Of a stretch of 64,000 nucleotides of DNA, positions 17,373-26,261 are shown piece after piece. Where the stretch lies: assembly GCF_001456955.1 (NCBI RefSeq), contig NZ_KQ758470.1, positions 124,001 through 188,000 on the forward strand, read 5' to 3'. This stretch comes from Microbacterium enclense. Its GTDB lineage: Bacteria; Actinomycetota; Actinomycetes; Actinomycetales; Microbacteriaceae. A program made the position numbers and the translations under genes. Every line of letters begins with the position of its first letter. Within the stretch, counting starts at the first letter, position 1. The notes beneath the pieces are model-generated. The model was not told the DNA's origin, did no database searches, and saw only the letters and a list, made by a program, of their open reading frames with translations.

Positions 17373-18229
17373 CCGCGCACACCGCGGTGCCGGTCCGCGA
17401 GCGTTCCACGTGGACGCCGAAGCTCGTCCCGGCGCTGTTGGTGTGCCTCGCCGCCCCGGTGCTGTTCGTCGTTCAGATCGTGTGGCTGGGTTGGATCCTG
17501 CTCGCGCTCGCCGTGGCATCCGGGGTCCTCGTCGACCGCCGCGCCGGCGTGGCCCTCGCCCGGAGCGAGGAGCCGAGCATCACCCGCGACATCTCGCTCG
17601 TCGCGATCGGGCAGTTCATCGTCAGCCTCATCCCGCTGCACGCCGAGCTCGACAACGCGGCTTTCGTGCGCTTCACCCTCGCTCTCGGCGGCGCGGTCGT
17701 CGTGCCCTACGTCATCTCGCGCTTCGTCTACCGCGACCGCGCGATCTCGTTCCCCTGGCGAGGGGGCGGCCGGTGGACGCGGTGGCAGTGGGCGTGGCTC
17801 GGCGGCGTGATCGTGCTCGGTTACCTGATCCTGCCGTTCTACTTCATCACCTCCGGCGTCTACCAGAACTGGCCCGAGGTGACCACGCCCGACCTCATCG
17901 CCCGCCTGTTCGTCGGTGTCGGCGCCGTGGGCATCTGGGATGAGCTGTTCTTCATCTGCACGGTCTTCGTGCTGCTGCGCCGGCACTTCCCCGACCTCAC
18001 CGCGAACCTCTTGCAGGCGATCGTGTTCGTGTCGTTCCTGTGGGAACTCGGCTACCAGGCGTGGGGCCCGCTTCTCACCGTCCCCTTCGCCATCGTGCAG
18101 GGGTTCCTCTTCCTCAAGACCCGGTCGCTCTGGTACGTCGTCACGGTGCACCTGCTCTTCGACGCCGTGGTCTTCGGCGTGCTCGTGCACGCGCACAATC
18201 CCGGTGCGGCATTCATCTTCTTGATCTGA
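17369..18229 (+). CDS. CPBP-family intramembrane protease-like protein
   Basis: Polytopic membrane protein of 286 residues with about eight hydrophobic segments. The CPBP (CAAX protease/bacteriocin-processing) pattern is visible though divergent: DELFF near residue 191 for the usual EExxxR, FVSFLWELGYQ near 222, and HLLFDAVVF near 263. The missing second Glu/Arg of motif 1 makes catalytic activity uncertain. GTG at 17369 overlaps the trmB stop. Confidence 0.8.
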   Translation: MTAHTAVPVRERSTWTPKLVPALLVCLAAPVLFVVQIVWLGWILLALAVASGVLVDRRAGVALARSEEPSITRDISLVAIGQFIVSLIPLHAELDNAAFVRFTLALGGAVVVPYVISRFVYRDRAISFPWRGGGRWTRWQWAWLGGVIVLGYLILPFYFITSGVYQNWPEVTTPDLIARLFVGVGAVGIWDELFFICTVFVLLRRHFPDLTANLLQAIVFVSFLWELGYQAWGPLLTVPFAIVQGFLFLKTRSLWYVVTVHLLFDAVVFGVLVHAHNPGAAFIFLI

Positions 18230-18312
18230 TCCCGGATGCCGTTGCGCGGCGTCTCGCTCCCGCCCTCGACGCTCGGGTGCTCCGCGGCGTCCGCGATCAA
18301 CGCTCATCCTCG

Positions 18313-18341
18313 CGAGACACGCTGCGCGACGCCGTGTCTCG
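18313..18341. terminator. Stem-loop after the CPBP gene
   Basis: A perfect 9-bp inverted repeat (CGAGACACG / CGTGTCTCG, 11-base loop) lies 84 bases past the stop. No T-run follows. Confidence 0.45.
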
Positions 18342-18361
18342 GACGAATCGGCGTTCATCGC

Positions 18362-18395
18362 GGGAGCGGGAGCGGGAGCGGAAGCGGGGGCGGGG
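18362..18395 (+). repeat. G-rich hexanucleotide tract
   Basis: Three exact GGGAGC units, one GGAAGC variant, then GGGGGCGGGG. The G runs could form a quadruplex on the + strand upstream of the guanidine riboswitch. It lies in the 293-base gap between the CPBP gene and sugE. Confidence 0.6.
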
Positions 18396-18468
18396 CGCGC
18401 CCGATCGGATTGCACGGGCGGTGCCCAGGCGGGCTCGCTATCGTGGACACCGGACGCCCGCCGCGTCC

Positions 18469-18509
18469 CCGGACGAGGGATCAGTACCCGGACTGCGACA
18501 AGACTGGCC
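18469..18509 (+). promoter_or_regulatory. Guanidine-III (ykkC-III) riboswitch
   Basis: A 41-base element directly before the sugE ribosome-binding site carries the conserved blocks CCGGACGAGG, GTACCCGG and GACAAGAC in order and with the spacing of the Thermobifida-type guanidine-III aptamer, from memory of that family. The two CCGG blocks form the P1 helix, and TCAGT/ACTGG can form the pseudoknot (one G-U pair). The pseudoknot 3' strand ends two bases before AAGGAG, so ligand binding likely controls translation initiation. Confidence 0.88.
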
Positions 18510-18522
18510 AAGGAGCAGTGTC

Positions 18523-18846
18523 ATGTCGTGGATCGTCCTCATCCTGTCCGGCGTCCTCGAGGCCGTGTGGGCCACGGCCCTCGGCCGGTCGGAGGGTTTG
18601 TCCAAGCTCTGGCCCAGCGTGATCTTCGGGGTGGCGCTGGTGGCATCCATGGGCGGGCTCGCCTTCGCGATGCGCGAGATCCCGACCGGTACCGCTTACG
18701 CCGTCTGGGTCGGAATCGGGGCGGCGCTGACCGTGGTGGTGGCGATGATCAGCGGCACGGAGGCGATCTCGGTGGTGAAAGTGCTGCTGGTTCTCGGCCT
18801 CGTGGGCTGCGTCATCGGCCTGAAGCTCGTCGGAGACAGCCACTGA
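18523..18846 (+). CDS. sugE: Small multidrug resistance family guanidinium exporter (Gdx/SugE)
   Basis: Four-helix membrane protein of 107 residues. The essential Glu is at position 13 (GVLEAVWATALG), and the Gdx-type features WATALG and GTAYAVWVGIGA (near 58-69) separate it from polyaromatic-cation EmrE exporters. It works as an antiparallel dimer exchanging guanidinium for protons. A single gene suits the dual-topology Gdx type. Strong SD AAGGAG (18510-18515). Placement under a guanidine-III riboswitch supports the substrate. Confidence 0.93.
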   Translation: MSWIVLILSGVLEAVWATALGRSEGLSKLWPSVIFGVALVASMGGLAFAMREIPTGTAYAVWVGIGAALTVVVAMISGTEAISVVKVLLVLGLVGCVIGLKLVGDSH

Positions 18847-18975
18847 TCAGGGTGTTTTCCTGAAAGTCAACGGTGTGGAGCGCTCATCTTCATCCGGTAG
18901 CATCTGGCTTCCTGCACTTATCCGGGCCCGACACCGTCGTCACTCGCCCACATCTTCCCTTGTGAAAGGTTCCGA

Positions 18976-20289
18976 GTGAGCGCACCGCCGAGCGAGCTTG
19001 CCTCCCCGACACGTCCGTCGCGCGTCGTCACGCGACCGAGTCGCCTCGACCGGTTGCGCGGCTCGCGCGTCGGTCGCGCCCTCCGCCAGTACGGTCACGA
19101 CGTCTTCCGCGCACCCGAGGGCATCGTCCCGATCGAGCGCGGCGCGTTCACGCGCGTGCTGCTGCTGTGGGCCATCGCCCGCGTCGTCAACTTCGGCATG
19201 CTGTGGGGGTACTACTCCATCGCGAAGGCGGCACGGTGGGGCTTCGGACCCGACAGCGAGCGCCTCGGCACCTTCTTCGACTACCTGACCGGGTGGGATG
19301 CAGACCGTTACGGCCAGATCGCGGCCGACGGCTACCCCATGTCGCTGCCGATGAACGTCTCCGGCGACATCCTGCCCAACAACTGGGCGTTCCTGCCGGT
19401 CTTTCCCGCTCTGGTCCGCGGCATCTCGGGTGTGACCGGCCTCGGATGGCAGCCGGTCGCGGTGCTGTTGAGTCTGGGTGCGAGCCTCGGAGCCACCTGG
19501 TTGCTGTTCGTGCTCATGCGCACGGTGACGAAGCCGCAGCCCGCGTGGTGGGCGGTGGTCTTCTTCTCCTTCGCGCCGATGTCGTTCCTCTTCGTGATCG
19601 GCTACAGCGAGGGTCTGTTCATGCTGCTGATGTTCGCCGGCATGCTGCTGGCGGTCAAACGTCGTTACCTGTGGATCCTGCCGATCGGTGTGATCACGGC
19701 GTACACGCGTCCCGGTGTCCTCGCGCTCGGACTCGCCCTCGGCATCGTCTTCCTCGTGCGCTTCTTCCGTCGCAAGGTGGATCCGTTCCCGATGAAGGAA
19801 TGGGCGCCGCTCATGGCATCCGGTCTCGCCATCGCCGTGACCGGACTGTCGTGGAACCACATCGCGCAGTACGTCACGGGTACGCACAACGCTTACATCC
19901 GCACGGAGCTGGGCTGGTGGCTCGACTACGTCGGCAATGACGAGTTCACGCCGTTCACCCCCTGGTTCCGCCAAGCCTCCACGCACCTCGGCGTCGTGGG
20001 CGTCATCCTCGTGATCGCGCTGATCGTGGGCTTTCTCGCCCTGATGTGGTCGCGCCCGGTGCGCAAGCTCGGCCTCATGGTCGTCGCCTACGGCTTCAGC
20101 TACGGCGTCTACATCCTCGCCGTCTTCCTGCCGCAGCAGAGCACGTTCCGCCTGCTCATGCCCATGGCACCCCTGCTCGGCGACGAGCGCTGGTCGTCGA
20201 CGCCGCGTCGGCGGACGGCGATCCTCGTCGGATGCCTCGTGCTCCAGGCCGTGGCGATCCTGCTGCTGTGGACGCGCGGCAACCCGTGA
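18976..20289 (+). CDS. PIG-V-like mannosyltransferase-family membrane protein
   Basis: Polytopic membrane protein of 437 residues with about ten helices. Its lumenal-type motif WDADRYGQIAADGYP near residue 103 and the FLPVFPALVRGI segment near 146 match the PIG-V/GPI-mannosyltransferase-2 family, GT-C fold glycosyltransferases using polyprenyl-phosphate sugars. The bacterial acceptor is unknown; cell-wall glycans or glycoproteins are plausible. The GTG at 18976 is preceded by GAAAGG. The first 60 residues are polar and cytoplasmic. Confidence 0.8.
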   Translation: MSAPPSELASPTRPSRVVTRPSRLDRLRGSRVGRALRQYGHDVFRAPEGIVPIERGAFTRVLLLWAIARVVNFGMLWGYYSIAKAARWGFGPDSERLGTFFDYLTGWDADRYGQIAADGYPMSLPMNVSGDILPNNWAFLPVFPALVRGISGVTGLGWQPVAVLLSLGASLGATWLLFVLMRTVTKPQPAWWAVVFFSFAPMSFLFVIGYSEGLFMLLMFAGMLLAVKRRYLWILPIGVITAYTRPGVLALGLALGIVFLVRFFRRKVDPFPMKEWAPLMASGLAIAVTGLSWNHIAQYVTGTHNAYIRTELGWWLDYVGNDEFTPFTPWFRQASTHLGVVGVILVIALIVGFLALMWSRPVRKLGLMVVAYGFSYGVYILAVFLPQQSTFRLLMPMAPLLGDERWSSTPRRRTAILVGCLVLQAVAILLLWTRGNP

Positions 20290-20303
20290 TCGCTCATCGA
20301 TGA

Positions 20304-20339
20304 ACGAGAGGGCGGAGCCGAACGGCTCCGCCCTCTCGT
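20304..20339. terminator. Bidirectional terminator
   Basis: A perfect 16-bp stem (ACGAGAGGGCGGAGCC and its complement) with a GAAC loop lies between two convergent genes, 15 bases from each stop codon. Confidence 0.85.
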
Positions 20340-20353
20340 CGTCTCCGGGTCGG

Positions 20354-20668
20354 TCAGTCGGGACGGCCACCGGGGTCGATGGCGTCGATGGTGTCCTGCT
20401 CGACCGGGTTGTCGGCATCCATCTCGGCCGATCCGACGGCGTCGTCGTCGTCCTGCGCGAAGGCGCCCGCCGCATCACCCGATCCACTTGCGTCGTCTGA
20501 CACGTCGGCGGCCGACGCGGGAGCCGGCTGCGTTTCGGGGGAGAGGGGGATCGTGGGTTCGGCCGGCGTCGGCGCCGTGGGCTCGGTGGGCTGCGGGACC
20601 GTCGGTTCCGCGGGTGCGGGGGCGCCGGGGTCGGAGGGCGTCTGGGGGAACGGTGTCGGGGTGCTCAT
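20354..20668 (-). CDS. Small acidic Pro/Thr-rich protein
   Basis: Unrecognised protein of 104 residues. The N-terminal half is Pro/Thr/Glu repeats (EPT-P units) and the C-terminal half is Asp/Ala-rich, ending IDAIDPGGRPD. It has no signal, membrane segment or cysteine and is probably disordered. The ATG at 20668 is chosen over an upstream in-frame start that would overlap the divergent kinase promoter region. Confidence 0.6.
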   Translation of the reverse strand: MSTPTPFPQTPSDPGAPAPAEPTVPQPTEPTAPTPAEPTIPLSPETQPAPASAADVSDDASGSGDAAGAFAQDDDDAVGSAEMDADNPVEQDTIDAIDPGGRPD

Positions 20669-20787
20669 GGCTCCGACTCTGCGCGAAGCGGCCAGGGCGC
20701 GCGAGCCCCTTCCCGATCCGTCCCCGACGGTGTAGCCGCGGGTGGATAAGCTCGGGGGAAGGACGGACGACCACCCCGGGGGATGAC

Positions 20788-21963
20788 GTGTCGACGGCAC
20801 ACGATGTGACGCGGCGGGAAGCCATCGCGCAATACCGCTTGATCGGAGAACCGCCCGAGCCCGACCTGCAGGGGCTCGTCGAATTGGCGGCCACGGTGTG
20901 TCGGGTGCCGACCGCGGTGATCAACATCATCGACGACCGGATGCAGCATCAGGTCGCGGCCGTCGGCGTGCAGGCCGCGTCCTGTGCGCGCGATGACTCC
21001 ATGTGCGCCGCGGTGATCTCCGACCCGCGGCGTGTCGTCGTTCCCGATGCGCGGCAGGACATCCGATTCGCGCAGAACCCTTTCGTCACGGGCGAGATCG
21101 CGAACACCCGCTTCTATGCGTCGAGCCCCCTGGTGACACCCGCGGGCGTCGCCATCGGTACCCTCTGCGTCTTCGATTCGGAGGTGGGAGAGCTCTCGCC
21201 CGAGGCTGCTCACGGCCTCGACCTCCTCGCCCGGCAGGTGATCGACGTGCTCGAACTGCGCCGGGTGCAGAGGAACCTGCTGCAGTCCAACGCCATGCTC
21301 GAGAATTTCGCGGCGCAGGTGAGCCACGATCTGCGCAACCCCCTCACCGCGCTCTCCGGTTTCCTCGAGCTCGCTGCGGACAGCCCCGAGATGGCCGGCG
21401 CACCTCGGGCCGCCCAGTCCCTCGCCCGCGCGGAGGCCGCGGCGACGCGCATGTCGACGATGGTGGCCGATCTGCTGGACTTCGCGCGCATCGGAGGCAC
21501 ACGACCGCACATCACCGACATCGACGTCGCCGACGCGGTGGATGCCGTGCTCGAAGACCTCGATGGCGCGATCGTGCGCGCGGGCGCTGAGGTGCGGGTC
21601 GACGCCTCCGTCCTGGTGCGCGCGGATGACACGCTGTTCCGCGTCCTGCTGCAGAATCTGATCGCCAATGCGGTGAAATTCACGGTGGCCGCCGAGCGCG
21701 TTCCGCGGGTCGACGTGCTCGTGGAGACGCTCCCCGACGGGTGGCGCATCAGCGTCGACGACAACGGTGACGCCGTCGACCCGGAGCTGCGTGATCGCGT
21801 GTTCGAGCCCATGGAACGCGGACACGGCGCCGAGGTGCAGGGCATCGGCATCGGTCTGGCCACCTGCCGGCGCATCGTCGAGGCCCACGGCGGGTCGATC
21901 GGCCTCGACGAGTCTCCCGCCGGCGGCACGCGCGCCTGGTTCGTCCTGCCCGCGGCGGCTTAG
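20788..21963 (+). CDS. GAF-domain sensor histidine kinase
   Basis: Cytoplasmic kinase of 391 residues. A GAF domain spans about residues 25-165 (AVINIIDDRMQHQVAAVG, CARDDSMCAAVI, TRFYASSPL). A HisKA helix follows with phospho-acceptor His near 178 (SHDLRNPLTALSGF), then a HATPase domain to the end (NLIANAVKF N-box, GIGIGLATCRRIVEAHGG G2-box). No transmembrane segment is present and no response regulator is adjacent. TAAGCT at 20747-20752 may be the -10. The GTG at 20788 is chosen because conserved sequence starts right after it. Confidence 0.88.
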   Translation: MSTAHDVTRREAIAQYRLIGEPPEPDLQGLVELAATVCRVPTAVINIIDDRMQHQVAAVGVQAASCARDDSMCAAVISDPRRVVVPDARQDIRFAQNPFVTGEIANTRFYASSPLVTPAGVAIGTLCVFDSEVGELSPEAAHGLDLLARQVIDVLELRRVQRNLLQSNAMLENFAAQVSHDLRNPLTALSGFLELAADSPEMAGAPRAAQSLARAEAAATRMSTMVADLLDFARIGGTRPHITDIDVADAVDAVLEDLDGAIVRAGAEVRVDASVLVRADDTLFRVLLQNLIANAVKFTVAAERVPRVDVLVETLPDGWRISVDDNGDAVDPELRDRVFEPMERGHGAEVQGIGIGLATCRRIVEAHGGSIGLDESPAGGTRAWFVLPAAA

Positions 21964-22117
21964 CCCCTGGTGCCCGGGCGGCACGGCCATTCCGGCGCTA
22001 CCCGGCGACGCGCCCGGACGCAACCTCCACGACCACCGTCCCCGACGCGCCGTAGCGTGGGCACCGTCGCGGCGTGAGGCCGTGGCATCCATCCGTGTCG
22101 CGAAGGAGGAGCGATCC

Positions 22118-22621
22118 ATGGCCCGCAACGTCAGACTGATGCACTGCACTCCCGCCGACGTGTTCCGCGTGCTCGCGAACGGGTGGCTGTACCCGCTGTG
22201 GGTGGTGGGGACGTCGCGCATGCGCGACGTCGACGAGACGTGGCCGGCGGAAGGGGCGACGCTGCACCATTCGTTCGGCTCGTGGCCCGCGCTGGTGAAC
22301 GACACCACGGTCATGCGCGTGTGGGATCCGCCGTACCGTGCGGTGCTCGAACCGCACGGGGGCCCGATCGGGATCGCCCGTGTCGCCATCGACGTGAAGC
22401 CCCGCGGCGATGCGTGTGTCGTGCGCATCCAGGAGGAGCCGGTCACCGGCCCCACCAAGATCCTCCCCGACACGGTCTTCGATGCGATCACGCGGTGGCG
22501 CAACGCCGAGACGCTGCACCGTCTGGCCTACCTCGCCGAGGGCGGGGCACCGGGCACCACGGGAGGTGCCGACGCCATCGGTCACGCCTCCACCGCCGAG
22601 AAGGAGCCGATCGACCGATGA
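22118..22621 (+). CDS. SRPBCC (START/polyketide cyclase-like) family protein
   Basis: Protein of 167 residues with a SRPBCC-like fold pattern: an N-terminal helix with PADVFRVLANGWLYPLWVVG, then alternating strands and a C-terminal helix (VFDAITRWRNAETLHRLAYLAE). These proteins form a hydrophobic cavity for lipids or polyketides. Strong SD AAGGAGG before the ATG. The stop overlaps the start of the FAD oxidoreductase gene, suggesting both act on the same lipophilic substrate. Confidence 0.82.
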   Translation: MARNVRLMHCTPADVFRVLANGWLYPLWVVGTSRMRDVDETWPAEGATLHHSFGSWPALVNDTTVMRVWDPPYRAVLEPHGGPIGIARVAIDVKPRGDACVVRIQEEPVTGPTKILPDTVFDAITRWRNAETLHRLAYLAEGGAPGTTGGADAIGHASTAEKEPIDR

Positions 22622-24099
22622 CCGAGAGCTATGACGCGATCATCGTCGGGTCGGGACCCAACGGTCTGGCGGCGGCCGTCACGCTCGCGCGGGCGGGGTT
22701 GTCGGTGGCCGTGTACGAGAGGTCGGCGTCGTTCGGGGGAGCGTCGTCCACCGCCGAGCTCACCCTCCCCGGCTTCCGTCACGACGTCGGGTCGGCGATC
22801 CATCCGCTGGCGCTCGAGTCGTGGTTCTTCCGGGAGTTCGGCCTCGACCGTCGGATCCGCCTCCTCGTCCCCGAGCTGTCGTATGCGCACCCGCTCGACG
22901 GCGGCCGGGCGGGACTGGCCTACCGCGACCTCGAGCGCGCCGCCGACGGCCTCGGCGTCGACGGCCCCGCCTACGCGCGCCTCATGCGCCCGCTCGTCGA
23001 GCACCTCCGCGGCGTGGCCGACTTCACCGGCAATGCGCTGCTCCGTGTTCCCGGCGATCCCCTCGCCGCCCTCTTCTTCGGCATCCGGGCCCTCGAGCAG
23101 GGCGGGCCGTGGTGGAACGCGCGCTTCCGTGAGGACGTCGCCCCCAGCCTGATCACGGGCGTGTCGGCTCACACGATCCTGCATCAGCCGAGCCTCGCGG
23201 CCGGGGGAGCGGGCCTCGTTCTGGCGACGTACGGGCACGGCCGCGGCTGGCCCGTGCCGGTCGGGGGCAGCCAGTCGATCGCCGATGCGATGATCGCCGA
23301 CATCCGCGCGCACGGGGGCGTGCTGCGCGCCGGTGTCGAGGTGACATCGCTCGACGAACTGCCGCCCGCCCGCGCGGTGCTGCTCGACACCACACCGCGA
23401 GCGTTGATCCGCCTGGCGGGACGGCGGATGCCGGCGGGCTACCGTCGCGCCCTGGAGCGCTTCCGCTACGGCGGCGGCGTCGCCAAGGTCGACTTCGCCC
23501 TGTCGGAGCCCGTGCCCTGGGCCCACCCCGACATCGCACGGGCGGGGACGGTGCACGTGGGCGGGACGCGCGCCGAGATCGCCGAGGCCGAGAACGCCGT
23601 CGCCCGGGGACGTCTGCCCGAGGCGCCCTACGTGCTGGCGGCGCAGCCGTCGCTCTTCGACGACACCCGCGCACCCCGGGGGGCGCACACCCTGTGGGCC
23701 TACACGCACGTGCCCTCCGGAAGCCCCGCCGACCGCGAAGCCGCCATCGTGTCGCAGATCGAGCGGTTCGCGCCGGGCTTCCGCGACACGATCCTCGCCT
23801 CGTCGGCGCGCACCGCCCTGGACGTCGAGGCGTGGAACCCGAACTTCCCCGGCGGAGACATCTCCGCGGGGGCGCCGACCCTCCTGCAGCTCCTCGGTCG
23901 GCCGGTCTACAGCCCCGACCCCTGGCGCACCCCGATGAAGGGCGTTTACCTGTGCTCGTCGTCGACGAGCCCGGGTCCGGGCGTGCACGGGCTCGGGGGC
24001 TGGCAGGCGGCGCTCAGCGCGCTGCGCCATGAGTTCGGTACGCGTGTGCGTCCGGACCTGGCCCCGCGCGAGGACCAGCTCGTCACCGCGGCATCCTGA
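22618..24099 (+). CDS. FAD-dependent phytoene desaturase-like oxidoreductase
   Basis: Oxidoreductase of 493 residues. The FAD dinucleotide motif is [29 protein letters not shown] at the N-terminus. The C-terminal FAD contact is [24 protein letters not shown] near residue 440-465, typical of CrtI/RetSat-like enzymes. No crt genes surround it, so it is probably not classical carotenoid synthesis. It is co-translated with the SRPBCC protein (ATGA overlap); nei starts two bases downstream. Confidence 0.88.
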   Translation: MTESYDAIIVGSGPNGLAAAVTLARAGLSVAVYERSASFGGASSTAELTLPGFRHDVGSAIHPLALESWFFREFGLDRRIRLLVPELSYAHPLDGGRAGLAYRDLERAADGLGVDGPAYARLMRPLVEHLRGVADFTGNALLRVPGDPLAALFFGIRALEQGGPWWNARFREDVAPSLITGVSAHTILHQPSLAAGGAGLVLATYGHGRGWPVPVGGSQSIADAMIADIRAHGGVLRAGVEVTSLDELPPARAVLLDTTPRALIRLAGRRMPAGYRRALERFRYGGGVAKVDFALSEPVPWAHPDIARAGTVHVGGTRAEIAEAENAVARGRLPEAPYVLAAQPSLFDDTRAPRGAHTLWAYTHVPSGSPADREAAIVSQIERFAPGFRDTILASSARTALDVEAWNPNFPGGDISAGAPTLLQLLGRPVYSPDPWRTPMKGVYLCSSSTSPGPGVHGLGGWQAALSALRHEFGTRVRPDLAPREDQLVTAAS

Positions 24100-24101
24100 C
24101 T

Positions 24102-24926
24102 GTGCCCGAGGGTGACAGCGTCTACCGCCTGCGGCAACGGCTGGATGCCGCCACCCGAGGCGCGCGCGTGAGCGACGGCGAGCTGCGTTCCGGTCACGCG
24201 GCCGGGACGTCGCTCGCGGGGCGGACCATCGAGTCGTACGCGACGCACGGCAAGCACCTGCTGACGCGCTTCGACGACGGCTCGACCCTTCACACGCACC
24301 TGCGGATGCAGGGAAGCTGGACGATCACCCGCGCGGGGAGGTCCCTGCCCTCGACCGCGCGTGAGAAGGCGCGCGTACGCCTCCGCCTCGGCGACGGACG
24401 CGAGGTGTGGGGTCTCGACCTCCCCGTGGTCGCGCTCGTGCCGACCCCGCGCGAGCGCGATGTCGTCGGCCACCTGGGGCCGGATCCGCTGCGGGAGGAC
24501 TGGGATGCCGCGGAGGCGGTGCGCCGGCTGTCCACGCGGGGCGACCGGCCGTTCGTGGCGGCCCTTCTCGACCAGACGCGCATCGCCGGTCTCGGCAACC
24601 TGTGGGTGAACGAGCTGGCCTTCCTGCGCGGCATCCATCCGTTCGCGCCGATCGGGACGACGGATATCGATGCCCTCGTCGCGCTGGCGGCGCGGTGCCT
24701 GCGGATCTCGGCGACGGTGCCGGGCATGTACCAGGTGACGACGGGGGACCGGCGCAAGGGCTCCTCGCACTGGGTCGCGGGGCGGGCGGGTCGTCCGTGC
24801 CTGCGGTGCGGCACCCGGGTGAGCGTGCGCGACGAGGTGGCGAACGATCCCGAGCAGCGGCGCACCTGGTGGTGCCCGCGCTGTCAGCCCCTCCCCGGCG
24901 GCGCCGATGTCGGAACCCCGGAGTAG
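24102..24926 (+). CDS. nei: Formamidopyrimidine/endonuclease VIII-family DNA glycosylase
   Basis: Base-excision glycosylase/AP lyase of 274 residues. The catalytic N-terminus PEGDSVYRLRQRLD, with Pro2 and Glu3 after processing, is of the Nei (endonuclease VIII) type rather than the Fpg PELPEVE type. The H2TH region is LLDQTRIAGLGNLWVNELAF near 163-182, and a C-terminal zinc finger is CLRCGTR...CPRCQP. It would remove oxidised pyrimidines. The GTG at 24102 starts 2 bases after the preceding stop. The neighbouring radical-SAM gene suggests a repair-related unit. Confidence 0.92.
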   Translation: MPEGDSVYRLRQRLDAATRGARVSDGELRSGHAAGTSLAGRTIESYATHGKHLLTRFDDGSTLHTHLRMQGSWTITRAGRSLPSTAREKARVRLRLGDGREVWGLDLPVVALVPTPRERDVVGHLGPDPLREDWDAAEAVRRLSTRGDRPFVAALLDQTRIAGLGNLWVNELAFLRGIHPFAPIGTTDIDALVALAARCLRISATVPGMYQVTTGDRRKGSSHWVAGRAGRPCLRCGTRVSVRDEVANDPEQRRTWWCPRCQPLPGGADVGTPE

Positions 24927-24935
24927 AACGGAACG

Positions 24936-26006
24936 ATGGCCGTCGAACGAGAGAACCTGCTGCGTGTCACCCGCATCTATGCCGAAGACGCCGCACTCGA
25001 GCTCGAGCGCGGCCGTGAGATCGTCGCACGGTGGCCCGACGCCGAGATCGTGCCGATCGCCTCGCACTGGCAGATCCCCGAGGTGCACGGTGACGAGACG
25101 AACGTGGCCCGCTGGGTGCGCATCAAGACCGAGGCGCTCGTATTGGGAGTCAAGAAGAGCGTCACCACCCGCGTGAACGGCCGCTCGGCCGACTTCATCG
25201 CGCCCTCGCTGTCGAACGGCTGCGCGATGGCCTGCAGCTACTGCTACGTGCCGCGCCGCAAGGGGTACAGCAACCCGATCACGGTGTTCGCCAACATCGA
25301 GCAGATCAGCCGTCACCTCGCGCGGCATGTGGCGGCGAGGGGACCGAAGAGCGAGCCGAACCAGTGCGATCCCGAGGCGTGGGTGTACGACATCGGCGAG
25401 AACGGCGATTGCTCCGTCGACGCGATGATCAGCGAGAACGTGCGCGACGTGTGCGACCTGTTCCGCATGTCGCCGACGGCCAAAGCGTCCTTCGCCACGA
25501 AGTTCGTCAATCGCGACCTGCTCGAGTGGGATCCGGCGGGGCGCACGCGCATCCGCTTCTCCCTCATGCCCGCCGCGACGGCGCGGGTGACCGATCTGCG
25601 CACGTCACCCATGGCCGACCGGATCGCTGCCATCAACGACTTCGTCGACGCGGGCTACGAGGTCCACGTCAACTTCTCGCCCGTCATCCTCACTCCGACG
25701 TGGCTCGCCGACTGGGCCGAGCTCTTCGATCAGCTCGACGCGGCGCTGCACGCTCGCGCCAAGGCGCAACTCGCGTGCGAGGTGATCTTCCTCACGCACA
25801 ATGAAGGCCTCCACGACGTCAACCTCGGGTGGCATCCGAAGGGCGAAGAGCTATTGTGGACGCCGTCCGTGCAAGAAGAGAAACGCTCGCAGAACGGCGC
25901 CGTCAACGTGCGCTATCGGCATCCGCTCAAGGCCCAGGCCGTCGCCGCGGTCACCGACCTCATTGCGCAGCGGCTCCCGTACTGCCGGGTGCGCTACGCG
26001 TTCTGA
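24936..26006 (+). CDS. Radical SAM protein of the spore photoproduct lyase-like family
   Basis: Protein of 356 residues. The radical-SAM 4Fe-4S site is CAMACSYCYV near residue 91-100 (CxxxCxxC). Downstream stretches (WVYDIGENGDCSVDAM, SFATKFVN, RIRFSLMP, VHVNFSPVI) match the SPL-like family found in non-sporulating actinobacteria. The family relates to enzymes that reverse UV thymine lesions, but the substrate outside spore-formers is unproven. It follows nei by nine bases, so co-transcription and a DNA-repair role are plausible. Confidence 0.85.
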   Translation: MAVERENLLRVTRIYAEDAALELERGREIVARWPDAEIVPIASHWQIPEVHGDETNVARWVRIKTEALVLGVKKSVTTRVNGRSADFIAPSLSNGCAMACSYCYVPRRKGYSNPITVFANIEQISRHLARHVAARGPKSEPNQCDPEAWVYDIGENGDCSVDAMISENVRDVCDLFRMSPTAKASFATKFVNRDLLEWDPAGRTRIRFSLMPAATARVTDLRTSPMADRIAAINDFVDAGYEVHVNFSPVILTPTWLADWAELFDQLDAALHARAKAQLACEVIFLTHNEGLHDVNLGWHPKGEELLWTPSVQEEKRSQNGAVNVRYRHPLKAQAVAAVTDLIAQRLPYCRVRYAF

Positions 26007-26010
26007 GCGA

Positions 26011-26172
26011 TCAGCCGATGTCGCCGGTGGGCGAGGCGTCGGTGGTGGCGGCGTCGTCGGCGTCCTTCTGGGCCGCGGCACCCTCTTCGGTGGACTCGCT
26101 GCCGGCGCCGTTCGATGCGTCGTCGGGCGCGGCGGAGTGGTCGTCGTCCGAACGGCCGTCGTGGTGCGTCAT
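26011..26172 (-). CDS. Small acidic disordered protein
   Basis: A 53-residue protein starting MTHHDGRSDDD, rich in Asp, Ala, Ser and Glu, ending SPTGDIG. No fold is recognisable. CGGAGAC lies at suitable distance from the ATG at 26172; a start five codons earlier (MNGDP) is possible. It lies four bases from the convergent radical-SAM gene. Confidence 0.55.
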   Translation of the reverse strand: MTHHDGRSDDDHSAAPDDASNGAGSESTEEGAAAQKDADDAATTDASPTGDIG

Positions 26173-26261
26173 GGGGTCTCCGTTCATCAGGTGCGGAAGA
26201 GACACGGTGGCATGCCGTCCGTTCGGTGTCCAGGGGGTCGACGGCACGCGCTGGTCACCGG

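Noticed and set aside
20488..20787. N-terminal extension of the histidine kinase by 100 residues
   Set aside because: It overlaps the divergent acidic-protein gene and the promoter region, and has Arg/Ser/Pro-rich composition without similarity to sensor domains.
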